Below are positions 1-5,916 of a stretch of 14,929 nucleotides of DNA, one piece after another. Numbering within the stretch: the stretch's first letter is position 1; every line of letters begins with the position of its first letter. A program made the translations under genes and the position numbers. The notes under the pieces are model-generated. The model was not told the DNA's origin, searched no databases, and saw only the letters and a list, made by a program, of their open reading frames with translations. Source of the stretch: a bacterium (GTDB lineage Bacteria > Planctomycetota > UBA11346); assembly GCA_020049615.1 (NCBI GenBank), contig JAIFKN010000283.1:1-14929 (forward strand), written 5' to 3'.

Positions 1-264
1 CACGGGATCCTGCTTGCGTCCCAGCTTCACCAGGGCCTCGCGGGCAAGTTCCCGAGCCAAGTCGACGCTCACCTTGGGGAATCGGCCCAGCGATATCCAC
101 CGTTGCCGCCCCGACCAAGTGACCACGTACCACGTCTTGGCCCCGGCAGCGGTGACGCGCACGGCCAGTTCCTGCACCTCGGAGTCGTAGTGGGTCGCCC
201 TGCCCGCCTCAGGCACCGGCAACTTCTTTACGCGATCCTTGGTCATCTGGATGCGATCTGGCAT
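1..264 (-). CDS. Tyrosine-recombinase integrase, N-terminal part (cut by window edge)
   Basis: The minus strand reads 88 codons from an ATG at 264 to the window edge without a stop. The product starts MPDRIQMTKDRVKKLPVPEA and continues with a segment containing YDSEVQELAVRVTAAGAKTW, then W-ISLGRFPKVSVDLAREL. This is the pattern of the arm-type DNA-binding domain (DUF4102-like) at the start of P4-type phage and island integrases: conserved LxVRVxxxGxKxW, LGRFP and an AREL helix. The SAM-like and catalytic domains (R-H-R-Y) would lie outside the window, so activity cannot be judged. GGAG at 270-273, five bases upstream, favours the ATG at 264 over the one at 246. The gene runs away from the tRNA-Cys fragment at 441-489, as expected for an integrase at the end of an element integrated in a tRNA gene. 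A promoter at 359-387 and repeats at 288-408 lie upstream of it. Confidence 0.85.
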   Translation of the reverse strand, partial: MPDRIQMTKDRVKKLPVPEAGRATHYDSEVQELAVRVTAAGAKTWYVVTWSGRQRWISLGRFPKVSVDLARELAREALVKLGRKQDPV

Positions 265-269
265 CTGAT

Positions 270-273
270 CTCC
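270..273 (-). promoter_or_regulatory. Integrase ribosome binding site
   Basis: The minus strand reads GGAG, five bases before the ATG at 264. This decides the integrase start in favour of 264 over the in-frame ATG at 246. Confidence 0.6.
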
Positions 274-287
274 GCGCCGTTGGGAAA

Positions 288-314
288 CCCTAGCCCGTTG
301 GCATCGGGCTAGGG
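288..314. repeat. Perfect inverted repeat in the integrase leader
   Basis: CCCTAGCCCG (288-297) and CGGGCTAGGG (305-314) are exact reverse complements around a 7-base loop, TTGGCAT. In the mRNA from the promoter at 359-387 this would form a 10-bp GC-rich hairpin shortly before the integrase ribosome binding site at 270-273. It could hinder translation or early elongation. As DNA, the same arms match other copies nearby and could equally bind protein as paired sites. No T-run follows on either strand, so a simple intrinsic terminator is unlikely. Confidence 0.65.
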
Positions 315-358
315 CCGGGCTAGGGTTTTCGCCCGTAGCCCACCGTGTCTAATGTCCG

Positions 359-387
359 TGTATAGTGGAATAGTAACGGCATTTCAA
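359..387 (-). promoter_or_regulatory. Probable integrase promoter
   Basis: The minus strand reads TTGAAA (387-382), a 17-base spacer, then TATACA (364-359). This is a good sigma-70-type match with ideal spacing, in a locally AT-rich stretch. Transcription would start near 352 and give a leader of about 88 bases before the integrase ATG at 264. The leader contains three of the 10-mer repeats, and another copy sits just upstream of the -35 box. Regulation of the integrase through these sites is therefore plausible. Confidence 0.55.
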
Positions 388-440
388 GGCGATTATGCCC
401 CTAGCCCGTGTTAGACCGTACCTCCACCGTATTTGGCTAT

Positions 441-489
441 TCGGATTGCAAATCCGTGTACTCCAGTTCGAATCTGGACAGCGCCTCCA
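441..489 (+). tRNA. tRNA-Cys (GCA), 3' fragment and probable attachment site
   Basis: The anticodon arm is TCGGA-TTGCAAA-TCCGT, with anticodon GCA at 448-450 and one mismatch at the base of the stem. A 4-base variable region follows, then a perfect T arm TCCAG-TTCGAAT-CTGGA (462-478), the acceptor 3' strand CAGCGCC (479-485), discriminator T and an encoded CCA (487-489). The matching 5' acceptor GGCGCTG and a D arm are not found at the expected distance. Weak likeness to a D-arm end (GGCTA, 435-439) may extend the fragment slightly to the left. This is what remains when an element integrates within a tRNA gene and restores the functional gene at its other end. Confidence 0.75.
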
Positions 490-492
490 AGA

Positions 493-530
493 GATAACCC
501 CCGGTAACCGCCGGGGGTTATCTATTTCTC
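493..530 (+). terminator. Intrinsic terminator after tRNA-Cys
   Basis: GATAACCCCCGG (493-504) pairs perfectly with CCGGGGGTTATC (511-522) around the loop TAACCG, and the T-rich stretch TATTTCTC follows. The 12-bp stem starts four bases after the tRNA CCA end, the expected place for the terminator of the original tRNA gene. Because the stem is symmetrical, it may also stop transcription entering from the right. Confidence 0.85.
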
Positions 531-640
531 GGTCATCATCGTTCCAGAGCCGTCCCGCGACGGGCTAGGGATTTCGCCTCCCGTCGCACCCGGTGGCCCG
601 TCACTATCGCAGATCGTGTCGCCGGGGTTATGCTGCAGGC

Positions 641-1093
641 ATGGCTGACCATGGATCAGGCAGGTGGAAGGAGGGTCGGTACGGGGCAGCCAGCCTGTGC
701 TACGATGGGGTCGACGGAGCAGCCCTGGCCTGGGTCACGGCGCACCACGCCCGCGTCGGCATCCGCGCCACGCTCGCCGGCTGCGGCGACGAGCAGATGC
801 TTGCGACCCTGGCCGCCCGCAACTGGGAACTGATGGCCACCGCTCCCGCTGGGCGGACCACACCGGCCAGGGCGGACGAGGCGCAGGCAGCGATCGCTTC
901 CCTCGCCGAAGCCGAAGACTGGGGCGTCTGGCGTATCGACGACGCCACGCTCGCCGGCTGGGGAGTCGATGGGCACAGCCGCCTGCTCGGCTGGCTCGGA
1001 AGCCAGCATGCGCGCATCTGGTGCGCGCCATGCCGCGACATCGCAGCCTGGCTGCAAGCAAGCGGCGCCATCGCCCGGCCGCCACCCCCATGA
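641..1093 (+). CDS. Small NodB/polysaccharide-deacetylase-like protein, probably inactive
   Basis: The product has 150 residues with no signal peptide or membrane segment. The start of the family is recognisable as GRWKEGRYGAASLCYDGVDG (residues 7-26) and GIRATL (40-45), which match the KGGAxGAxSLxYDDG and GLxATFF strands of the NodB homology domain. The end, LLGWLGSQHARIWCAPCRDIA (115-135), matches the closing region where homologues read roughly FLxxLAxxRDxIWVATVGEVA. The centre is shortened, and family members are usually 230 residues or more. The metal-binding residues look lost: the second Asp of the DDG motif is Gly24-adjacent (YDGVD), and the HxxxH motif expected after residue 60 (NWELMATAP) has no His. 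I chose the ATG at 641; an in-frame GTG at 593 would add 16 residues with no family likeness. It may be a carbohydrate-sensing relic or an eroding gene at the element boundary. Confidence 0.6.
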   Translation: MADHGSGRWKEGRYGAASLCYDGVDGAALAWVTAHHARVGIRATLAGCGDEQMLATLAARNWELMATAPAGRTTPARADEAQAAIASLAEAEDWGVWRIDDATLAGWGVDGHSRLLGWLGSQHARIWCAPCRDIAAWLQASGAIARPPPP

Positions 1094-1153
1094 CATGGTC
1101 GCCCGAACCCTGGCAGGCCTGTCTGGACGAATCCACCGGCAGCCGGCTGCCCT

Positions 1154-2863
1154 TCAGCCGGAGGCGAAGGCCTGGGGCTCCACCACCGGTTCCGGCGCCC
1201 GCTCCATGCCGTCGCCGACCGCGACCAGCAGTTCGCAGCCGGGAGTCAGCACCATATCAGCGACGGGGGTGATGTGCGCGCCATCCTCGGCGAGGATCGC
1301 AAGCACCTGCCAGCCCCGCGCCTTGATCCCCCTGGCCTGGTCGAGACGCCGCCCGGCATCGCCCTCCGGCAGCGGCACACGGGCGAGGTGCAGGCCCTGG
1401 CTGACCACCAGTTCATGGTCGCCGCGCAGGCGGTCGAGCACGCAGGCGGCGCCCATGGCGGCATAGGAGAGGACCACGTCGGCCCCGGCGCGCATGGCGG
1501 TCTGCACGTTCTTCTCGGCGCTGATGCGGACCAGGATCTGCGCTTCCGGCCGCAGCCGGCGGCACAGCACGGTGAGGAAGATGTTGAGGTCGTCGTCGTG
1601 GGTGGTCAGGACGACGGCTGCGGCGCGATCGAGCCCGGCCGCCAGCAGCGCGGCGCGGTCGCGTGCATCGCCGATGGCGATGGCGGTGTCGCCGGAACCG
1701 GCCTCGGGCCGGCAGTCGATCCCGGACGCGTCGAGTCCACGTCGGCGCAGCGCGGCGAGGCAGCTGCGGCCGACCCGGCCGACCCCGATCACGATCGCCT
1801 TCGGCACGGCGCCACCGACCGTGAACGCGGCATTGAAGGCCGCGATCGCGGCCGGAATGCCAGCCAGGACGAGGATGCCCCGGCGATCAAGAGGCTGGTC
1901 CGCCGACGGCGCGAGGACGCGTCCGTTCCCCCACAGGCAGAGCGCGGTCACCCCCGTCTTGCGGCGCAGCTCCAGCTCGCGCAGGGTGCGGCCGGCGAGG
2001 GCGGTGCCGGCAACCGGCGCCTCGGCGACCTCCAGGCCGGCGATCGAGGCGAGATGGTGCGCCGCGGCGTCGGGTCCGGTGATGCGCCGCGCCAGGGCCT
2101 CGCCAAGCATCAACCCCAGGCGCATGACCTGATTCGCCCCGGCCAGCCGCAGGACCTCGTCGCCAGCATCGCTGCGCGATAGGGCGAGGATGGGTACCTG
2201 GGCGGACAGCTCGCGCACGGTGACGATGACGTTGGCGTTCTCGGTCTCGCTCAGCGTGGTGGCGACCAGGGCGGCGCGTTCCACCGCAGCCGCCCGCCAC
2301 GCCACCGGATCATCGGGATGGCCCTGGAGCACGCGTTGGCCGCGGTCGTGGAGGCGCAGCGCCAGCACGGGATCGCCGATCATGAGGAGGTACGGCACCC
2401 GCTGCCGGTCGAGCACGCCGATCAGGTGTTCGGCGATGGTGTCCCAGGCGGTGATGACGACATGGCCGCTGAGGTCGGCTGCCACCTCGCGCGGCACGGT
2501 AAGTCCGGCCTGGGCCCTGGCCCACGGCATGAAGATGTACTGGATGGCGAACCACACCAGGATGATCTGGAACCAGACCACGCCGACGAACATGACCAAC
2601 ATCGAGAAGAGGCGGCCGAGGTCCGAGCGGAAGGTGATGTCGCCGTACCCGAGGGTGCTCATCGTGGTGAGGGTCCAATAGATCCCGGTCACCCAGGAGT
2701 TCTCGGCATCGCGCCCCTCGCGCCACATCAGCAGATGGAACATGGCCGAGAACAGGGCCGTCAGCACGACCAGCGATAGCAGCATCGGCCGGAAGGCCTT
2801 GAGCCGCTGCAGCGACGAGCGGGCCCCGAAGGCGACAGCGGCGATACGGATGAGTCCGGCCAT
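1154..2863 (-). CDS. Potassium channel with two RCK (TrkA-N/TrkA-C) modules
   Basis: The 569-residue protein is an integral inner-membrane K+ channel. TM1 is near residues 26-46, the pore helix near 58-69, and the selectivity filter TLGYGD is at 70-75. TM2 follows at about 84-110. The cytoplasmic part begins with a first RCK Rossmann domain from about 132, a TrkA-C-like segment at about 275-340, a second RCK domain from about 354 with a clear nucleotide-binding loop GVGRVG (360-365), and a final TrkA-C-like segment at about 485-553. In the first domain the dinucleotide loop is replaced by ITAWDTIAEH, so ligand binding there may differ or be lost. Tandem RCK modules normally form a gating ring that opens the pore on binding ions or nucleotides. 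The start at 2863 puts the TM1 helix in the usual position, but no good Shine-Dalgarno sequence is visible. It is divergent from the second channel gene at 2968. Confidence 0.88.
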   Translation of the reverse strand: MAGLIRIAAVAFGARSSLQRLKAFRPMLLSLVVLTALFSAMFHLLMWREGRDAENSWVTGIYWTLTTMSTLGYGDITFRSDLGRLFSMLVMFVGVVWFQIILVWFAIQYIFMPWARAQAGLTVPREVAADLSGHVVITAWDTIAEHLIGVLDRQRVPYLLMIGDPVLALRLHDRGQRVLQGHPDDPVAWRAAAVERAALVATTLSETENANVIVTVRELSAQVPILALSRSDAGDEVLRLAGANQVMRLGLMLGEALARRITGPDAAAHHLASIAGLEVAEAPVAGTALAGRTLRELELRRKTGVTALCLWGNGRVLAPSADQPLDRRGILVLAGIPAAIAAFNAAFTVGGAVPKAIVIGVGRVGRSCLAALRRRGLDASGIDCRPEAGSGDTAIAIGDARDRAALLAAGLDRAAAVVLTTHDDDLNIFLTVLCRRLRPEAQILVRISAEKNVQTAMRAGADVVLSYAAMGAACVLDRLRGDHELVVSQGLHLARVPLPEGDAGRRLDQARGIKARGWQVLAILAEDGAHITPVADMVLTPGCELLVAVGDGMERAPEPVVEPQAFASG

Positions 2864-2967
2864 GGCGGCAGGCTACGACGCCTGTTGCCCGTTCCACCGG
2901 CCGCTGCCGCCTCGACACGCGGCACGCGCGCCGTTGCCAAGCAGCGCGCCAGCTCCAGGCTGGTTGG
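2864..2967. promoter_or_regulatory. Divergent intergenic region between two channel genes
   Basis: These 104 bases must hold the starts for both channel genes, which run in opposite directions. The stretch is very GC-rich; I see no convincing -35/-10 pair and no strong ribosome binding site for either gene. Joint regulation is possible but is inferred only from the layout. Confidence 0.35.
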
Positions 2968-4920
2968 ATGGCCCGTCCGCATCCCTTCGCCCGTTTGCGC
3001 TACCGCTTCGACCGCCTGATCGCCGACGGCGCGCGCGGCAAGCTGGTGGTCCTCGGCCTGCTCTGCCTCGGGCTGCTGCTGCTCGGCGCGGCGGCCGGCT
3101 TCATCGGCCTGTTCAGCGAACGCAACCAGGCCGTCGCCGGGGTGACGCGCGACCTCGACGCCGGCGTGCTCGACGCCCTGTGGTGGTCGTTCCACCACCT
3201 CCTCGACCCCAGCTTCTTCGCCGAGAACTACGGTGCCACCTGGCCGATCATCGGCATCTCGCTGCTGCTCGCCATCGGCGGCATGACCGTGTTCGGCCTG
3301 CTCGTCGGCTTCGTCTCGGCCGAGGTCGAGGACCGCCTGGAGGCCCTGCGCCATGGCGACGGCCCGGTGGTCGAGCGCGGCCACGCCCTGGTCCTCGGCT
3401 GGAGCGACCGCGCCCCGGCGGTCATCGCCATGCTCGCCCGGCGCGGCACGGTGGCGGTGCTCGCCCCGCGCGAGGCCCAGGCCATGCGCGAGGATCTGAT
3501 CGCGGCCGGTCTCGGCGACGACCTGCGCCGCGTCGTCCTGCGCAGCGGGCGCACTGACCGCCGCGCCGACCTGCAGCGCGTCGCCCTCGCCGCCGCCCGC
3601 TGCGTCATCGTCCTGCCGGACGGCGGGCAGGACGCCTCGGCCGCCCTCTCGCTGCTGATGTGCGGCCGCCGGCCGCGGGTCGCCGCCGAGGCGGTCGAGG
3701 CGCGGCACGCCGGACTGCTCGCCCTCGCCGGTGGCGGCCAGGCCACGGTGGTGGCGCCGGCCCAGGTGGTCAGCAGCCTGCTGCTGCAGGCCTCGCGGCA
3801 GCGCGGGCTGGCGGCGGTGCACATGCGCCTGCTCGACCCTGACGGCATCGGCTTCCGCTTCATCCATGTCCCGGCCCTCGACGGCATGGCCTTCGGCGAC
3901 GCAGCCTTCGCCTTCCCCGAGGCTGTGCTGTGCGGGATCAGCGCAGCGGAACGCCTCCCGTCCGGCGGTGAACGCTACCTCGTGCAACTCAACCCCGCGC
4001 CGCGCCGGCCGATCAACACCGGCGACTGGCTGGTCGTGCTGGCCGGACCTGGCGCGGTTGCCGATCGCACGGACGACCCGGGCTGGCGCAAGACCGCGCC
4101 GCCCGTCCTCACCGGCAGCGAGCAGACCGTGATCTGGCGGAACAACGTGTTCCTCTCGCCGGTGGCGCAGCCGAACCGCACGTCCTCAGCCGCCCGCCAC
4201 CAGGTCCTGGTCCTGGGCTGGAACGACGCGGTCGTCGATCTGCTGGCCGGCTACGACGGATGCCGCGGTCCGATCGCCGTCGTGGTGGTCGTCTCGCGGC
4301 TCGATGCGGAGGCGGCGCGGGCGGAACTCGACCGCCGCGGCGTCACCCTGCGCCGGGTGCAACCGCGCTTCATCGCCGACACGCTGGAAGGGCCGGACGC
4401 CATCGCCGCGCTGGCGCCCGAACGCTACGACTGCGTGCTGGCGCTGTGCGACCATGACGGGGGCGGGGACGACGCCACGGTGCTGAACCTGATCCGCCTG
4501 CGCAGCCATCTGCGCCGGCTCGGGCCGGCCACGCGCGTCGTCGCCGAACTCGCGGACGGCGGCAAGTCCGAGGCGGTCCGCGCCCTCGGGGTCGAGATCG
4601 TGGTCGGGGCCGAGGCGGTCGGCCGCCAGCTGGTGCTGGTCGCCGAGCAGGCCGCTCTGGCCGGGGTGTTCGATGAACTGCAGGGCGGCGCCGGCTGCGA
4701 GATCTACCTCAAGCCGACGTCCCGCTACATCCCCGGCGGGACGGCCTGCCGCTTCCAGGATGTGGTCGATGCAGCGCAGCGACTCGACGAGACCGCCCTC
4801 GGCCTGATGCGCGGCGATGGCCGCATCGAACTGGCTCCGGCTAAGACGGCCGAGTGCGACCTCGCCGACGGCGACCGCATCATCGTCCTGGCCGAGGACC
4901 TGCTGGATCCGGAGGACTAG
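2968..4920 (+). CDS. CASTOR/POLLUX-type ion channel with RCK-like domains
   Basis: The 650-residue protein matches bacterial relatives of the plant CASTOR and POLLUX channels. The N-terminal RLRYRFDRLIADGARGKLVV is the family's opening motif. TM1 is near 25-48, a pore-like segment LWWSFHHLLDP is at 71-81, and TM2 is near 92-118. The first cytoplasmic RCK-like domain begins at GHALVLGWSD (138-147) and the second at HQVLVLGWND (411-420); the repeated LVLGWxD is diagnostic for the family. The canonical TVGYGD filter is absent, as in this family generally, so ion selectivity cannot be stated. The tail (about 575-645) resembles a TrkA-C domain. The preferred ATG at 2968 has only weak GGTTGG upstream. 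The gene is convergent with the AraC gene at 4941, with only 20 bases between them. A role in K+ or other cation homeostasis is likely. Confidence 0.82.
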   Translation: MARPHPFARLRYRFDRLIADGARGKLVVLGLLCLGLLLLGAAAGFIGLFSERNQAVAGVTRDLDAGVLDALWWSFHHLLDPSFFAENYGATWPIIGISLLLAIGGMTVFGLLVGFVSAEVEDRLEALRHGDGPVVERGHALVLGWSDRAPAVIAMLARRGTVAVLAPREAQAMREDLIAAGLGDDLRRVVLRSGRTDRRADLQRVALAAARCVIVLPDGGQDASAALSLLMCGRRPRVAAEAVEARHAGLLALAGGGQATVVAPAQVVSSLLLQASRQRGLAAVHMRLLDPDGIGFRFIHVPALDGMAFGDAAFAFPEAVLCGISAAERLPSGGERYLVQLNPAPRRPINTGDWLVVLAGPGAVADRTDDPGWRKTAPPVLTGSEQTVIWRNNVFLSPVAQPNRTSSAARHQVLVLGWNDAVVDLLAGYDGCRGPIAVVVVVSRLDAEAARAELDRRGVTLRRVQPRFIADTLEGPDAIAALAPERYDCVLALCDHDGGGDDATVLNLIRLRSHLRRLGPATRVVAELADGGKSEAVRALGVEIVVGAEAVGRQLVLVAEQAALAGVFDELQGGAGCEIYLKPTSRYIPGGTACRFQDVVDAAQRLDETALGLMRGDGRIELAPAKTAECDLADGDRIIVLAEDLLDPED

Positions 4921-4940
4921 ACGACGCTGCGTGAGAATCG

Positions 4941-5864
4941 CTACGATGCACCAAGCCCTGTCCGGTCTGCGGCGCTGTCCGGCACTCGGGCCTGATGGAG
5001 GTGCCGGTAGGCCGCCGGTGGCGTCCCCAAACGCGCGGTGAAGACCCGGGTGAAGTAGAACCGGTCGGGAAAGCCGCACGCCTCGGCGACATCCTCGATC
5101 CGCCGGTCCCCGTCTGCCAGCAATCGGGCGGCCCCGAGCAACCGCCGCTCCAGCCCGTAGCGGGCGGGCGGCAGGCCGACCTCGGCGCGGAATCGGCGGG
5201 CGAAATGCGTGACACTCAGGCCGCAGCTGGCCGCCAGCTCGGCATTGCTCGGCGGATCGGCCAGCCGTCGCTCGATGCACTGGATGGCCGGGCGCATGCC
5301 GCCGGCCGCCGCCAGCCAGCGCAGGCAGTCGAGCCGCTCGGCGGCCGGCATCCGCTCCAGCAGGGTTGCGACCACCGCATCCATCAGCGCCCGCGCCCAG
5401 ACATGGTGGAGCAGGGGCGGATCCTCGCTGCCGCCCAGCGCCTCCTGCCAGCGCTGGCGCAGCGGTTCCAGCGCCGGATGGCCACCGAGATCCACCGGCC
5501 GGTCGAAGTAGCGGCGCGTCAGGCCCGGCAGCAGGTCGGGCAGGTCGAAGTGCAGGAAGTCATGCACCACCGGCCGCGCCAGCCTGGTGCGGAAGGCCAC
5601 CGCGGCCGGGACCACCTGGATGGCATGCGGTCGCAGGACGAAGCGTCCGCCGGCCCAGACGATGCTGCCTCCCTCCTGATGGTTGACATACACCCGCCAG
5701 AACGGGCTGCACAGGCTGTAGCGCCATTGCGCCGGGGACATGGCGAGTCGGCGGCTGATCAGCAGATGCGGCCGCAGGCCGAGCAGCATCTCCTCGATCG
5801 CGGTGAGCGGCGGGGATCCGATCTCCATGGTCGGAAAGGATACAGACACCGCACGTTTGCCCAT
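4941..5864 (-). CDS. AraC-family transcriptional regulator
   Basis: The product has 307 residues. The N-terminal half (about 30-125) is a cupin-like sensor region (FWRVYVNHQEGGSIVWAGG, RPHAIQVVPAAVAFRT, FLHFDLPDLLPG), the type found in sugar-responsive AraC proteins. The C-terminal half carries the two helix-turn-helix motifs: residues about 207-229 (NAELAASCGLSVTHFARRFRAEVG) and about 256-281 (IEDVAEACGFPDRFYFTRVFTARLG), ending with the usual TPPAAYR. It is divergent from the GHL6-type glycosidase at 5917, so it probably controls that gene. The start is uncertain: ATG 5864 leaves only 52 bases to the neighbour, while the in-frame ATG at 5828 leaves 88 and removes 12 residues without family likeness. 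Neither has a clear ribosome binding site. Confidence 0.87.
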   Translation of the reverse strand: MGKRAVSVSFPTMEIGSPPLTAIEEMLLGLRPHLLISRRLAMSPAQWRYSLCSPFWRVYVNHQEGGSIVWAGGRFVLRPHAIQVVPAAVAFRTRLARPVVHDFLHFDLPDLLPGLTRRYFDRPVDLGGHPALEPLRQRWQEALGGSEDPPLLHHVWARALMDAVVATLLERMPAAERLDCLRWLAAAGGMRPAIQCIERRLADPPSNAELAASCGLSVTHFARRFRAEVGLPPARYGLERRLLGAARLLADGDRRIEDVAEACGFPDRFYFTRVFTARLGTPPAAYRHLHQARVPDSAADRTGLGAS

Positions 5865-5916
5865 ACCCGATCAAAGGCCCGGTGGGTAGGCTTCCGGACC
5901 TCTGGAGGCGCACGCC
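5829..5916. promoter_or_regulatory. Divergent control region, AraC regulator / glycosidase
   Basis: This short stretch separates the two genes if the regulator starts at 5828. A strong ribosome binding site, GGAGG (5904-5908), lies eight bases before the glycosidase ATG at 5917. I see no convincing -35/-10 pair or clear repeat that could serve as the AraC binding site. Confidence 0.4.

Larger units (their letters stand above)
1..489. mobile_element. Right end of an integrated genetic element in tRNA-Cys
   Basis: An integrase gene, repeat motifs and a tRNA-Cys 3' fragment occur together. The fragment keeps the anticodon arm, T arm and CCA end but has no 5' half. Site-specific elements that use tRNA genes leave one such displaced 3' copy at one end and a repaired full tRNA at the other. 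The element therefore probably extends left of the window, with an intact tRNA-Cys at its far end. The boundary at 489 is approximate because the core crossover is not visible from one end. A further repeat copy at 561-570 could place the real boundary slightly farther right. Confidence 0.6.
288..570. repeat. Five copies of the 10-mer CCCTAGCCCG around the tRNA fragment
   Basis: Exact copies lie at 288-297 (+), 305-314 (-), 316-325 (-), 399-408 (+) and 561-570 (-). A degenerate relative, GCCCGTAGCCC, is at 331-341. Several copies share flanks: the minus strand upstream of the 316 and 561 copies reads GGCGAAAA and GGCGAAAT, and the plus strand before the 288 copy reads GAAA. Five exact 10-mers in under 300 bases are far beyond chance. 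Likely roles are arm-type binding sites of the adjacent integrase or operators controlling its promoter. The copies flank both the promoter (359-387) and the tRNA core (441-489). Confidence 0.7.
265..640. other. 376-bp gene-free region holding integrase control and att structures
   Basis: No protein gene is supported here on either strand. In order, the region holds the integrase ribosome binding site (270-273), three copies of CCCTAGCCCG or its complement (288-325), a likely integrase promoter (359-387), a fourth copy (399-408), the tRNA-Cys fragment (441-489), a terminator hairpin (493-522) and a fifth copy (561-570). The part from about 342 to 475 is visibly richer in A and T than the rest of the window. 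I see nothing specific in 571-640 apart from the lead-in to the next gene. Confidence 0.7.

Noticed and set aside
388..489. A complete tRNA-Cys starting at GGCGATT (388)
   Set aside because: Only five of seven acceptor pairs form, the distance to the anticodon stem is about 27 bases too long, and no normal D arm fits. A 3' fragment explains the sequence better.
593..640. Start of the deacetylase-like gene at GTG 593
   Set aside because: The extra 16 residues are Arg-rich and show no family likeness, whereas the recognisable domain begins just after ATG 641.
1143..1161. Hairpin CCGGCTG-CCCTT-CAGCCGG at the convergent gene ends
   Set aside because: It overlaps the channel stop codon and has no T-run on either side. 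It could be a weak terminator, but the support is too thin to list.
1274..2182. Long open frame on the plus strand opposite the K+ channel
   Set aside because: It is antisense to a gene with clear channel motifs; composition is Arg/Ala/Gly-rich with no domain. Long antisense frames are expected at this GC content.
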